This document shows positions 19,501 through 28,024 of a stretch of DNA of 64,000 nucleotides, piece after piece. The stretch spans positions 1 to 64,000 of the forward strand of contig NZ_VJYD01000010.1 in the NCBI RefSeq assembly GCF_007341385.1, given 5' to 3'. The notes beneath the pieces were generated by a model that searched no databases, was not told the DNA's origin, and saw only the letters and a list, made by a program, of their open reading frames with translations. A program made the translations under genes and the position numbers. The stretch's first letter is position 1; each line of letters opens with the position of its first letter. This stretch comes from Flavobacterium daemonense. Its GTDB lineage: Bacteria; Bacteroidota; Bacteroidia; Flavobacteriales; Flavobacteriaceae.

Positions 19501-20494
19501 GTTTTTCAGAGTAGATAATATGGATACTACATCGGGAACCGGAATTGGGCTATCGTTAGCGCATTCGCTTGCACAGCTTCATAACGGAAATTTGCAATTG
19601 ATTGCAGATCCTAAATTAAATATTTTCGAACTTACGGTTCCGTTGCATCAGGAAGAAGAATTTATGCTATATACGGAAACCGAAAAAGAAACAAATGAAT
19701 CAGAATTTGAGAAAACAGAACTAGAAACAAAACTGGAAAAACCTCAAATTTTAATTGTTGAAGACAATCTGGATCTTTTAAATTTCATTACGTCAGAGTT
19801 GGCTTCAACTTATACCATTTTAAAGGCAGAAGATGGAGAAAAAGCGTTAAAAATAATTCATAATCAAAATATTCAGCTTGTGATTAGTGATGTTTCGATG
19901 CCAAATATGGACGGAATTACGATGTGCAAAGAGATTAAAACGAATCTTGAAACGAGTCATATTCCGGTTATTTTATTGACGGCAAAAAATTCGCTGAAAT
20001 CGCAAATCGACGGTCTTGAAGTGGGCGCAGATGCGTATGTCGCGAAACCTTTTTCAATGGATTATTTGAAGGTTCAGGCCAATAATCTAATCGAAAACAG
20101 AAAACAGATTATGAATTATTATGCGAGTTCGCCGCTTTCGCACATCAAAAGCATTGCACACAATAAAACAGACGAAAAATTCCTTAAAAAGTTGGATGAC
20201 GAAATCCTTAAAAATATCACGGATCCTGATTTAAGTGTTGAATCTCTGGCCGAAATCATGAACATGAGCCGTTCTACTTTGTACCGAAAAATCAAAGATT
20301 TGTCTAATTTGAGTCCGAATGAACTGATTAATCTTGTTCGCTTAAAACGTGCCGCAGAATTGCTTTTAAACGAAAATTATAAAATGTACGAAATCGCTGA
20401 AATGGTGGGGTATAAATCGCAAACAAGCTTTGGAAGAAATTTTCAAAAGCATTTTTCAATGTCGCCTTCGGATTATATTGCGATGAATAAATAG
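16565..20494 (+). CDS. Hybrid two-component system regulator (HTCS) of the PUL
   Basis: A 1309-residue one-protein signalling system. A signal peptide (to about 21) leads to a periplasmic sensor of two seven-bladed Reg_prop propellers (about 22-690, repeated 'DxxGxxWxGTxxGL' units), then a Y_Y_Y domain (about 693-757) and one membrane helix (about 764-786). The cytoplasmic part has a HisKA domain with phospho-acceptor His820 (NVAHEIRTPL), an ATPase domain (about 922-1040), a receiver with Asp1109 (ISDVSMPNMDG), and a C-terminal AraC-type helix-turn-helix (about 1208-1309). It is expected to bind a PUL breakdown product and activate the divergent susC operon. Confidence 0.95.
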   Translation: MRKFFLFTFLFIFSENFIHAQEYYFKHFQVEEGLSNNTVITSTQDEDGFMWFGTKDGLNRFDGYRFKTYRSQSDPINSLGSNYIQSIHAFNGIIWVGTDKGLYQYNKKTDQFKVLNEAINDRINDINHDKKGNIWFVSGNILYKYSPSKKETKTFNPNKYFITTSISRDENGEIWASSLNKLYHYSEESLSFESMNINPPANKANFRITVLYALNKNSILIGTQDHGVLVYNIKDKTTSVLQFSGKEPVFVRQFKKRGNDEIWIASESGVYVYNLKTKSSINLKKNYNDPYAISDNAAYSISIDKENGIWIGTYFGGINYHQKQYTQFKKYFPQKNQNSISGSAVREIHKDDHGDLWIGTEDAGVNRFNPKTQQFTSYQVSYYNIHALMPRKDKIWVGTFEHGLDVLDRNSGAVIKHYSANNPASGLHSNFIFSFYETKNKEVIVITTMGLYRYNESSDNFNILKNFPETTHYTTYKEDHDGNCWAGSYRDGLFYYNPKTRKKEVFTYDYKNPNGISNNSINYIFEDSAKNLWFATENGLNLFDKKTRTFKKFTTKDGFPSNVAYSILEDKSRNLWLTTSKGLVKFGPDHKSIKIYTTANGLLSDQFNYASAFMDTNGDMYFGNLNGMISFNPKNFTKNKYTPSIFITNLQINNKDIDANENDSPIKQSISHLDELELNNDQSSFNLEFASLNYTAPELTEYWYKLENVNNDWVYLERNNKVFFTELAPGDYVFKVKSLNSFGVWSKEVELKIRILPPFWASSYAYFFYFLLICGSFYYIIRYSQNLTQIKNNRKIKHLNDEKEKEIYQAKIDFFTNVAHEIRTPLTLIKGPLEKLLAMEHQSAEAPHNLSIMKKNTSRLLKLVNELLDFRKSEIGGLKLTFVEANISSIIRNLHLRFTPLIEERGIDFELELGEKDIFAFVDKEAFKKILSNLISNAIKYSKDKVSISLFRDDKKLTLIVKNDGNLIPFQLKDKIFEAFFRVDNMDTTSGTGIGLSLAHSLAQLHNGNLQLIADPKLNIFELTVPLHQEEEFMLYTETEKETNESEFEKTELETKLEKPQILIVEDNLDLLNFITSELASTYTILKAEDGEKALKIIHNQNIQLVISDVSMPNMDGITMCKEIKTNLETSHIPVILLTAKNSLKSQIDGLEVGADAYVAKPFSMDYLKVQANNLIENRKQIMNYYASSPLSHIKSIAHNKTDEKFLKKLDDEILKNITDPDLSVESLAEIMNMSRSTLYRKIKDLSNLSPNELINLVRLKRAAELLLNENYKMYEIAEMVGYKSQTSFGRNFQKHFSMSPSDYIAMNK

Positions 20495-20611
20495 AATTTG
20501 ACAATGTGACAATGTGGCAATTTGATAATTTGTCAATTAGATAATTAAATAATTGTTTTGTCTCTTCGATAATTTTGGAATGCCGTTATAGAAAATCGTT
20601 CGTGCTCTACT

Positions 20612-20711
20612 TTGCGGAGACGCACTGCTGTGCGCCTCTACGATATGCTTTGTGTTGATATTTTTATCCCCATTTTACTCCGTAGAGACGCACAGCAGTG
20701 CGTCTCCGCAA
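20612..20711. repeat. Palindrome with 31-bp arms ('gagacgcac' family)
   Basis: The arms at 20612-20642 and 20681-20711 are reverse complements with one mismatch. Each arm itself contains the small dyad GACGCACTGCTGTGCG. The rest of the 414-bp gap (20495-20908) holds TGACAATGTGACAA-type text, one end of the MITE-like repeat (to about 20793, 'ctatgtttctatgcgttt') and an 'aatccgtttcatccg' unit. It contains no gene. Confidence 0.75.
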
Positions 20712-20908
20712 CGAATATCAATTCTATGTGTGAAAGCGTGCTTTTTAAATAACCTCAAAAAAGAGACGAAAATTCTATGTTTCTATGCGTTTAAAAAAAA
20801 ATCCGTTTTAATCCGTTTCATCCGCTAAATCCGTGGGCAATAAATTAAAACCCGCCTCAAAAAAAATCTCCTTATCTTTAATCTAGAAAATCGAAACAAA
20901 ATCCAGAT

Positions 20909-22189
20909 ATGAACAATACCACAACGATCAGAAAAGTTGCCATTGTTGGCTATAACCGAATTCCGTTTGCGCGCGCAAACACAGCCTATTCAAATGTTGG
21001 AAATCAAGAAATGATGACCGCAGCCTTAAACGGACTTATAGACAAATACAATCTAAAAGGAAAATTATTGGGCGAAGTCGCTGGCGGAGCGGTTATAAAA
21101 CATTCTTATGATATGAATTTGATCAGAGAATGTGTAATGAAAACGTCTCTTGATCCCGCAACTGCTGCCTGCGATTTACAGCAAGCTTGCGATACCGGAA
21201 TTGAAAGTGCGGTTTATATTGCCAATAAAATTGCTCTCGGTCAAATTGATTGTGGAATTGCGGGCGGTGTAGATTCAATCAGTGATATTCCGATGGCATT
21301 CAGCGAAAAGCTTCGAAAAATTCTATTAGAAGCGCGACAAGCAAAATCATTTGGTGGAAAAATTAAATCTTTTCTTAAAATTCGTCCGAAAGATTTAGCG
21401 CCTTTGGTTCCTCGAAACGAAGAATCCCAAACCGGACTTTCGATGGGCGGACATACTGAAATTACTGCCAAATATTATAAAATCCCAAGAGAAGACCAAG
21501 ATCAATTGGCGCTTAAAAGTCATTTGAATATGGCAAAAGCATATGACGAAGGCTTTTTTGATGATATGATCACCCCTTTCAACGGACTTGAAAAAGACAA
21601 TAACTTAAGAAAAGACAGTTCGATTGAAAAATTAGCCAAATTGAAACCCGCATTCGACAAAGCAAACGGAACGTTGACAGCAGGAAATTCAACTCCATTA
21701 ACTGATGGCGCATCTTGTATTCTTTTAGCAAGCGAAGAATGGGCAAAAGAACAAGGTTTGCCAATTTTAGCATACATTACATTTGCTGAAATTGCGGCAA
21801 TTGAATACGTCAAAAAACAGCAAAATCTTTTGTTGGCTCCTTTATTCGCTGCTTCGCGAATGTTGGAAAAAGCTGGATTGAATCTTCAGGATTTTGATTA
21901 TTATGAAATTCACGAAGCCTTTGCTGCTCAGGTTTTGGCCACTTTAAAAATTTGGGAGAGCCCAGAACTCAGCGCCGAATTAGGTTTGAAAAAGGCTCTT
22001 GGCGCTATTGACCGAGAAAAGCTGAATGTAAAAGGAAGCAGTCTTGCAGCAGCACATCCTTTTGCCGCAACTGGAGGCCGAATTATTGGCGTAATGGCTA
22101 AACTTTTAAATGAAAAAGGTTCTGGAAGAGGTTTTATCTCAATCTGTGCAGCGGGTGGACAAGGTGTCACAATGATTATTGAGAAATAA
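20909..22189 (+). CDS. Acetyl-CoA C-acyltransferase (thiolase)
   Basis: A 426-residue type I thiolase, slightly longer than the usual 390-400 residues and close to FadI-type enzymes. It catalyses thiolytic cleavage or condensation of acyl-CoA in the cytoplasm. The active-site residues are visible: Cys94 in QQACDTGIES, His335 in EIHEAFAAQV and Cys413 in CAAGGQG. The segment HPFAATGGRIIG near the C-terminus is also characteristic. No fad multienzyme partner is adjacent, so it is a stand-alone gene here, ended by a hairpin. Confidence 0.9.
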   Translation: MNNTTTIRKVAIVGYNRIPFARANTAYSNVGNQEMMTAALNGLIDKYNLKGKLLGEVAGGAVIKHSYDMNLIRECVMKTSLDPATAACDLQQACDTGIESAVYIANKIALGQIDCGIAGGVDSISDIPMAFSEKLRKILLEARQAKSFGGKIKSFLKIRPKDLAPLVPRNEESQTGLSMGGHTEITAKYYKIPREDQDQLALKSHLNMAKAYDEGFFDDMITPFNGLEKDNNLRKDSSIEKLAKLKPAFDKANGTLTAGNSTPLTDGASCILLASEEWAKEQGLPILAYITFAEIAAIEYVKKQQNLLLAPLFAASRMLEKAGLNLQDFDYYEIHEAFAAQVLATLKIWESPELSAELGLKKALGAIDREKLNVKGSSLAAAHPFAATGGRIIGVMAKLLNEKGSGRGFISICAAGGQGVTMIIEK

Positions 22190-22200
22190 CACTGATATTC

Positions 22201-22233
22201 AAACCTGACAGGTTTTTAAAACCTGTCAGGTTT
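22201..22233. terminator. Perfect 'aacctgacaggtt' palindrome, probable bidirectional terminator
   Basis: A 33-bp sequence with arms AAACCTGACAGGTTTT and its complement. The identical 33 bp recurs at 49032-49064. It lies between the convergent thiolase and azoreductase genes, so a terminator role is likely, but as a repeat it may have other roles. Confidence 0.6.
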
Positions 22234-22269
22234 ACTATAAAAAAACAAATCGTTATTTTTTACTTCATC

Positions 22270-22881
22270 TTAAAAAACGAATTCTTCAACAGATGACAAC
22301 GCTTTTGGCAATGCATTTGCAGCGAAATCAGGAATTGCAGTTCCTTCTACACGGAAAGTAGTTACATCTGTCATTCCTAAAAAACCGAATACCGTACGCA
22401 AATACGATTCAGAAAAGTCGTAGCTTTTCATTGGTCCTTCAGAAAAAACAGCACCAGATGCAATTGACAAGTACACTTTTTTATTGGTTACCAATCCTTT
22501 TGGACCTTCGGCACCATAACTAAAAGTCTTTCCTGCTCTGGCAATTTGGTCAATCCATCCTTTTAAAACAGCTGGAATTCCGAAGTTGTATAAAGGAACG
22601 CCAATTACTAGAATATCCGAATCAAGTAAATTCTGTATCGCTTCATCTGAATATTTAATTGCAGCAGTTTGTTCTGCAGTATGACTTTCTACGGGCGCGT
22701 AAATAGCACTGATATGCGAATTTGTCAAATATGGAAGCGGTGTTTTAGAAAGATCCAATGTCGTTACTTCGCTTTCAGGATATTGCAAAGTCAGTTTTTC
22801 GATCACTGCGTTTGACAATTGGTTGCTGAAAGACGTTTCACCATTGGTGCTTGTTATTATTTTTAGAATTTTCTGGCTCAT
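22270..22881 (-). CDS. azoR: FMN-dependent NADH-azoreductase family flavodoxin-fold protein
   Basis: A 203-residue protein of the AzoR/AcpD flavodoxin-like fold, which reduces quinones and azo compounds with NAD(P)H and FMN. Motifs: the N-terminal phosphate-binding SxxSxS-like loop replaced by STNGETSFS, the flavin-contact PLYNFGIPAVLKGWIDQ near residues 97-113, and TFSYGAEGPKGL near 123-134. It is transcribed divergently from an HxlR regulator with a large palindrome between them. This parallels regulator/azoreductase pairs controlled by quinones or electrophiles. Confidence 0.88.
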   Translation of the reverse strand: MSQKILKIITSTNGETSFSNQLSNAVIEKLTLQYPESEVTTLDLSKTPLPYLTNSHISAIYAPVESHTAEQTAAIKYSDEAIQNLLDSDILVIGVPLYNFGIPAVLKGWIDQIARAGKTFSYGAEGPKGLVTNKKVYLSIASGAVFSEGPMKSYDFSESYLRTVFGFLGMTDVTTFRVEGTAIPDFAANALPKALSSVEEFVF

Positions 22882-22907
22882 AATTTTAATATTATTTGTT
22901 TACAATA

Positions 22908-22915
22908 CAAACTTA
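22908..22915 (-). promoter_or_regulatory. Candidate -7 element of the azoR promoter
   Basis: On the minus strand this reads TAAGTTTG, matching the Bacteroidota consensus TAnnTTTG, 26 nt before the azoR ATG. A TTTG -33 box is not evident, and the expected place abuts the palindrome starting at 22941. Confidence 0.4.
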
Positions 22916-22940
22916 TTTACATTTGCTATACATTTTATAG

Positions 22941-22978
22941 TACTATCCTAAAGGATAGCGCTATCTTTCAGTATAGTA
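22941..22978. promoter_or_regulatory. 38-bp imperfect palindrome, candidate HxlR operator
   Basis: The two 19-bp halves match as reverse complements at 16 positions. It can also be read as two 16-bp dyads, CTATCCTAAAGGATAG (22943-22958) and CTATCTTTCAGTATAG (22961-22976), 18 bp apart. It lies in the azoR/hxlR divergent gap, next to the candidate azoR promoter. Binding by the adjacent regulator is inferred. Confidence 0.65.
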
Positions 22979-22994
22979 ACATAAATTCGGTAAA

Positions 22995-23369
22995 ATGTTT
23001 AATAAAAACTTAGAAAACACAGAAGATGTAGAATGCTCAAAAAATGCGTGCATAGCGTCCTTGTTACCTGTAAGAGACGCTTTGGAAGTTTTAAATGGCA
23101 GATGGAAATTGCCAATTTTAATTGCTCTTGGAGATCGCCCGAAACGCTTCAAGGAAATTTCTAAAGATATCGACGGAATTACAGATAAAATGCTTTCTAA
23201 AGAACTAAAGGATTTAGAAATGAATAAACTCGTAGTTCGAACTGTTTATGATACGTTCCCTCCTACTGTCGAGTACAGAAGAACGGAACACAGCAGATCA
23301 TTAGGCAATGTTATTATGGCATTGAAGGAATGGGGAGAACTTCATCGAAAAGAAATTATTGGAAAGTAA
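22995..23369 (+). CDS. HxlR family winged-helix transcriptional regulator
   Basis: A 124-residue HxlR/MarR-like DNA-binding protein. The diagnostic GRWKLPILIAL segment follows an N-terminal cysteine pair (Cys14 and Cys19), and the winged helix contains RFKEISKDIDGITDKMLSKELKDLE. HxlR-type regulators of azoreductases in Bacillus (YodB, HypR) sense electrophiles or hypochlorite through N-terminal cysteines. Cys14/Cys19 could do the same here, by inference. It lies divergent to azoR with a palindromic candidate operator between. Confidence 0.9.
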   Translation: MFNKNLENTEDVECSKNACIASLLPVRDALEVLNGRWKLPILIALGDRPKRFKEISKDIDGITDKMLSKELKDLEMNKLVVRTVYDTFPPTVEYRRTEHSRSLGNVIMALKEWGELHRKEIIGK

Positions 23370-23527
23370 AACTCAAACCCTTTATTTCAATATTTAGATC
23401 TTTAGCAATTAAAACAAAAATCTTCATTTATTAACACGTAAATTAATAATTTATAGTAAATTAGAGTGCCCTTACAATTTCGATTTCTTTAAAATTTTGT
23501 CTCAATTATTTTAAACCGTTGAAAAGA

Positions 23528-25435
23528 ATGGAATCAAAAATACCCGAAGGACCTCTTGCCGAAAAATGGAACAACTATAAAGCCAAAGCCAAATTGGTAA
23601 ATCCGGCAAACCGTAAAAAACTTACTGTTATCGTTGTCGGAACTGGACTTGCGGGCGCTTCATGTGCTGCTTCGCTGGCCGAACAAGGTTATAATATAAA
23701 ATCATTTTGTTTTCAGGATTCTGCCAGAAGAGCGCATTCAGTTGCGGCACAAGGCGGTGTAAATGCTGCTAAAAATTACAAAAATGATGGTGACAGCACT
23801 TTCCGAATGTTTTATGACACCATAAAAGGCGGTGATTTTAGATCTCGAGAAGCCAATGTTTATCGTTTAGCCGAATGTTCTGCTGCTTTAATTGATCATG
23901 CAGTCGCACAAGGCGTTCCTTTTGCCAGAGAATATGCTGGATATTTAAATAACAGGTCTTTTGGCGGTGTGCAGGTTTCCAGAACTTTTTATGCACGCGG
24001 ACAAACAGGGCAACAACTTTTGCTTGGGGCTTATCAAGGTTTGCTTCGACAAGTTTCACTTGGAAAAGTAGATTTGCATACCCGACACGAAATGCTTGAG
24101 CTAATAGTTATTGACGGAAAAGCAAAAGGTATTATAGCAAGAAATCTTGAAACTGGTGAATTAGAACGTCATGCTGCCGATGCCGTTGTTTTGGCTTCTG
24201 GTGGCTACGGAAAAGTATATTATCTCTCAACATTAGCGATGGGCTGTAATAGTTCGGCTATTTGGAGAGCGCATAAAAAAGGTGCTTTTATGGCCGGTGT
24301 TAGCTGGATTCAGTTTCATCCTACTTCTTTACCACAACATGGTGAGAATCAATCAAAATTGACTTTGATGTCGGAATCTCTTCGAAATGATGGCCGAATC
24401 TGGGTTCCAAAAAAAGCCGCTGACGACCGAAATCCAAATTCAATTCCAGAAGAAGAACGTGATTATTATTTGGAACGAAAATATCCTTCGTTTGGAAATC
24501 TGGCTCCCAGAGATATTTCTTCAAGAGCCGCAAAAGAACAAATCGATGCCGGACATGGCGTTGGTCCAATGAAAAATGCTATTTATCTCGATTTTTCTGA
24601 TGCCATAAAAGCGCAAGGAAAAGATAAAATCGAAGCCAAATACAGCAATCTTTTCGCGATGTATGAAAAAATTACCGGAATCAATGCCTACAAAGAACCA
24701 ATGCTCATTTCTCCCTCAGCACATTTTACGATGGGCGGACTTTGGGTTGATTATGAATTGATGACTACAATTCCGGGTTTATTTGCTCTTGGAGAAGCTA
24801 ACTTTTCTGATCATGGCGCAAATAGACTTGGCGCAAATTCATTGCTTCAGGCTTGCGTTGATGGTTATTTTATTGCACCCTATACCATTCCGAATTATTT
24901 GTCCGGTGAATTAAATACGCCAAAAATTGACATTAATCATCCTGCTTTTGAAGAAGCCGAAAAAGCAGTCAGAAGACAATTGGATCGTTTTTTACATACC
25001 AACGGAACTCTTTCAGCTGATTATTTCCACAAAAAAATCGGTCGTCTTCTTTACGAGAAATGCGGTCTTTCAAGAAGCCGAAAAAAACTGGAAGAAGCTT
25101 TAATCGAAATTCGCGAACTCAAAGTTTCATTTGAAAAAGATCTCAGAATTACTGGCGATACTGCTTTAAACAGTGAACTCGAAAAAGCCGGCCGAATTTC
25201 AGATTATATCGAATTAGCCGAATTAATGTGCCACGATGCCTTACAGCGTGAAGAATCCTGCGGTGCTCATTTTAGAGAAGAATATCAAACCGCTGATGGA
25301 GAAGCTGTCCGTAACGACGATGAATTTTGCTATGTATCGGCTTGGGAATGGAAAGGGCTAAATAATAACCCCGAACTTCACAAAGAGCTTTTAACCTTTG
25401 AATCGGTAGAACTTGCAGTGAGAAGCTATAAATAA
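23528..25435 (+). CDS. sdhA: Succinate dehydrogenase/fumarate reductase flavoprotein subunit
   Basis: A 635-residue flavoprotein from the ATG at 23528. An in-frame TTG nine bases upstream is less likely. The Rossmann FAD site [20 protein letters not shown] is near the N-terminus, with His70 ([11 protein letters not shown]) as the covalent FAD ligand. Substrate-site segments [23 protein letters not shown] and [12 protein letters not shown] follow. It is somewhat shorter than typical Flavobacterium SdhA as I recall it (about 670), missing material around residues 345-375, so it may be a paralogue. It is followed by sdhB. No cytochrome b subunit gene lies upstream, where an HxlR gene is found. 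Confidence 0.9.
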   Translation: MESKIPEGPLAEKWNNYKAKAKLVNPANRKKLTVIVVGTGLAGASCAASLAEQGYNIKSFCFQDSARRAHSVAAQGGVNAAKNYKNDGDSTFRMFYDTIKGGDFRSREANVYRLAECSAALIDHAVAQGVPFAREYAGYLNNRSFGGVQVSRTFYARGQTGQQLLLGAYQGLLRQVSLGKVDLHTRHEMLELIVIDGKAKGIIARNLETGELERHAADAVVLASGGYGKVYYLSTLAMGCNSSAIWRAHKKGAFMAGVSWIQFHPTSLPQHGENQSKLTLMSESLRNDGRIWVPKKAADDRNPNSIPEEERDYYLERKYPSFGNLAPRDISSRAAKEQIDAGHGVGPMKNAIYLDFSDAIKAQGKDKIEAKYSNLFAMYEKITGINAYKEPMLISPSAHFTMGGLWVDYELMTTIPGLFALGEANFSDHGANRLGANSLLQACVDGYFIAPYTIPNYLSGELNTPKIDINHPAFEEAEKAVRRQLDRFLHTNGTLSADYFHKKIGRLLYEKCGLSRSRKKLEEALIEIRELKVSFEKDLRITGDTALNSELEKAGRISDYIELAELMCHDALQREESCGAHFREEYQTADGEAVRNDDEFCYVSAWEWKGLNNNPELHKELLTFESVELAVRSYK

Positions 25436-25449
25436 ATGGTGAATATTAA

Positions 25450-25518
25450 TTGTGAATTGTTAATTGTTAATTATTAATTCACAATACTCATTCATAATTA
25501 ACAATTCATAATTAACAA
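25450..25518. repeat. AT-rich 'ttaattgttaatt' inverted repeats between sdhA and sdhB
   Basis: A stem of TTGTGAATT and AATTCACAA (25450-25484) is followed by direct repeats of CATAATTAACAATT (about 25493-25520). The repeat separates two genes normally adjacent in an operon and ends just before the sdhB ATG. Confidence 0.55.
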
Positions 25519-25524
25519 TTATAT

Positions 25525-26271
25525 ATGAAACTTTATTTAAAAATATGGCGGCAGTTTAACTCTTCATCAAAAGGAGAAATGACAGATTATGAAATTGATG
25601 GAGTATCAGAACACATGTCGTTTCTAGAAATGCTGGATCTTTTGAATGAATCTCTTATTCAAAAAGGAGAACGCGTTATTGAGTTTGATCATGATTGCCG
25701 TGAAGGAATCTGCGGACAATGCGGCGTAATGATAAACGGAAGAGCGCATGGTCCTTTAAAAAATACTACAACTTGCCAGCTCCATATGCGAAGCTTTAAA
25801 GACGGCGAAACCATTTATATTGAACCTTTTAGAGCAAAAGCCTTTCCGGTTTTGAGAGATTTAAAAATTGATCGATCTGCTTTTGATTCGATTATTGAAT
25901 CAGGCGGATTTATTGGCGCAGCAACGGGTCAAGCACCAGAAGCCAATAGTATTCCGATTTCGTATGAAACTGCTGAAGCTTCCTTTGATGCTGCTGCTTG
26001 TATTGGTTGCGGTGCCTGCGTGGCGACTTGCAAAAATGCAAGTGCTGCCTTGTTTGTTGGTGCCAAAATCACACATTTGGCGTTGCTCCCACAAGGACAA
26101 ATTGAAGCTTCAAAAAGGGTTTTGACCATGGTAAACCAAATGGATGCTGAAGGTTTCGGAAATTGTTCGGATACAAGAGCGTGTGAAATCGAATGTCCGC
26201 AGAGTATTTCCGTGCTTTCTATCGCAAAAATGAATTATGAATATACTAAGGCTTTGCTTTTAAAAAAGTAA
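25525..26271 (+). CDS. sdhB: Succinate dehydrogenase/fumarate reductase iron-sulfur subunit
   Basis: A 248-residue subunit carrying electrons from FAD to the quinone site. The plant-type [2Fe-2S] ligands are in CREGICGQCG and the downstream Cys of TTCQLHMR. The C-terminal half has the [4Fe-4S] motif CIGCGACVATC and the remaining cluster cysteines in NCSDTRACEIECPQS. All cluster cysteines appear intact. The start is supported by the usual MKLYLKIWRQ opening. It is 89 bp after sdhA, with a palindromic repeat between. No membrane-anchor subunit follows. Confidence 0.93.
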   Translation: MKLYLKIWRQFNSSSKGEMTDYEIDGVSEHMSFLEMLDLLNESLIQKGERVIEFDHDCREGICGQCGVMINGRAHGPLKNTTTCQLHMRSFKDGETIYIEPFRAKAFPVLRDLKIDRSAFDSIIESGGFIGAATGQAPEANSIPISYETAEASFDAAACIGCGACVATCKNASAALFVGAKITHLALLPQGQIEASKRVLTMVNQMDAEGFGNCSDTRACEIECPQSISVLSIAKMNYEYTKALLLKK

Positions 26272-26375
26272 CATTTTTCTGTTTATCTGCCAAAAAAGAG
26301 TTTTCTCAAGCCGATTTTTTTTCGCTTTTGCGGATTATATTTGCATGTTGCTATCCAAAAATTACCACGCAAATT

Positions 26376-27839
26376 ATGAGAAAAACTCTGATCCTGCTTT
26401 TAGTATTCGTGTCCCTTTTTGATTGTCGAATTACTGCTCAAAACAAAAAACAAGTTTCAAAACCCAATATCGTAATCATCAATATGGATGATATGGGTTA
26501 TGGCGATACAGAACCCTACGGAATGACTGGAATTCCGACGCCGCATTTTAATCAAATCGCTCAGGAAGGTATGCGATTTACTAATTTCAATGCTGGTCAA
26601 GCCATTTGTACGGCATCAAGAGCGGCTCTGCTTACGGGTTGCTACCCTAACCGAATTGGAATGTCTGGCGTTTTGCTTCCAGGCGCAAAACACGCTCTTA
26701 ATCCAAAAGAAACAACTATTGCTTCCATGCTTAAAAAAATAGGCTATAAAACAGCTAATTATGGAAAATGGCATTTAGGAAACGAGTTGCCGTATTGGCC
26801 AACAAATTATGGTTTTGATGAGTTTTATGGAATTCCCTACTCACATGATGTTTGGCCAATTGATTATGACGGCTATTCATTAGTAACTGACCCAAACGAT
26901 ATGCGTTCGAGCTTTCCTCCACTTCCGCTCATCAGCAATACCACGATAATCGACACAATCAGAAATATCAAAGAAGCTTCGAAATTAACTACTCTTTTTA
27001 CTGAAAAAGCGGTTGGTTTTATCAAAAAGAATAAAAAAAATCCGTTCTTTTTGTACTTGACTCATCCTTTGCCACATGCGCCTTTGGCGGTTTCAGATAA
27101 GTTTAAAGGAAAAAGCGATTTAGGTCTTTTTGGCGATGTCATCATGGAAATAGACTGGTCGATTGGAGAAATCTTAAAAACATTAGAAAATGAAGGACTT
27201 TCTAAAAATACCGTTCTTATTATAACCAGCGACAACGGCCCTTGGCTTGTTTTTGGTGATAATGCTGGTTCGTCAGGAGGTTTTAGGGAAGGAAAATCAA
27301 CTACTTGGGAAGGCGGCACAAGAGTGCCGTTCTTAATCCGCTGGCCCGGAAAAATTGAAGCTGGAATGGTAAACAGTTCGCTTTTTACTAATATGGATTT
27401 ACTGCCAACGATCGCAGCAATTACAGGCGCTTCGTTGCCGGAAAATAAAATTGATGGTTTAAATTTTCTTCCGTTGTTGATGGGAAAAACTGATAAAGGA
27501 CCACGAGATACTTTTTATTACTATTTTGGAGTTGGAAGCAATAATCTAGAAGCTATTCGATATAAACATTGGAAATTAGTGTTTCCGCATAAAGGAACTA
27601 CTTATAACAAAAATTTACCTGGAAAAGATGGTTTTAGAGGCAAAGGCGCAACGGCAGAAGTTCCAATGGCTTTATATGATTTGGCGCACGATCCCGGCGA
27701 AATTCGCGATGTGCAGGAATTATATCCTGAAATTGTACAGCAAATTCAAAAAATAGCAGAAACCGCCAGAGTAGATCTTGGTGATGATTTAACCCATCAA
27801 ACGGGGAAGAATATTAGAAAACCGGCTGTTGTTGATTGA
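26376..27839 (+). CDS. S1 family arylsulfatase, secreted
   Basis: A 487-residue sulfatase from the ATG at 26376, which gives a signal peptide (to about 22, ITAQ). The more upstream in-frame ATG at 26328 adds 16 non-signal-like residues. Calcium-ligand Asp38-Asp39 lie in NMDDMGYGD. The formylglycine motif is CTASR at 78-82, followed by LLTG, so Cys78 is the residue converted. Other motifs are YGKWHLG, the TSDNGP metal site near 285 and EGGTRVPFLIRWPG. It should hydrolyse sulfate esters outside the cytoplasm. It is not next to a PUL, so the substrate is unknown. Confidence 0.92.
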   Translation: MRKTLILLLVFVSLFDCRITAQNKKQVSKPNIVIINMDDMGYGDTEPYGMTGIPTPHFNQIAQEGMRFTNFNAGQAICTASRAALLTGCYPNRIGMSGVLLPGAKHALNPKETTIASMLKKIGYKTANYGKWHLGNELPYWPTNYGFDEFYGIPYSHDVWPIDYDGYSLVTDPNDMRSSFPPLPLISNTTIIDTIRNIKEASKLTTLFTEKAVGFIKKNKKNPFFLYLTHPLPHAPLAVSDKFKGKSDLGLFGDVIMEIDWSIGEILKTLENEGLSKNTVLIITSDNGPWLVFGDNAGSSGGFREGKSTTWEGGTRVPFLIRWPGKIEAGMVNSSLFTNMDLLPTIAAITGASLPENKIDGLNFLPLLMGKTDKGPRDTFYYYFGVGSNNLEAIRYKHWKLVFPHKGTTYNKNLPGKDGFRGKGATAEVPMALYDLAHDPGEIRDVQELYPEIVQQIQKIAETARVDLGDDLTHQTGKNIRKPAVVD

Positions 27840-27918
27840 TTATCTGTGAAATGTGAGAAGTTAGATGTGATAGCTTCTCACGAAGATTTTTTTATTAATA
27901 ATGTTTAATCGTATAGTT

Positions 27919-27955
27919 TGTCATTTCGGTCCCGAGGCTTCGGGATCGAAATGAC
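27919..27955. repeat. Short 'GTCATTTCG' palindrome
   Basis: Arms TGTCATTTCG and CGAAATGACA enclose CCCGAGGCTTCGGGA, itself a hairpin. It is a compact member of the family at 38392 and 55059. It is followed by an 'ttcgcgactttgcgactttgcg' stretch related to the 'ACCGCAAAG' family. It may end the convergent sulfatase and DapB-like transcripts. Confidence 0.6.
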
Positions 27956-28024
27956 AAACTATATCTTTAATTTCAAAAAACTTCGCGACTTTGCGACTTT
28001 GCGAGATTAAAATCTACACCACAA

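Noticed and set aside
23519..23527. TTG start for sdhA
   Set aside because: ATG at 23528 gives the usual SdhA N-terminus; Bacteroidota rarely use TTG starts.
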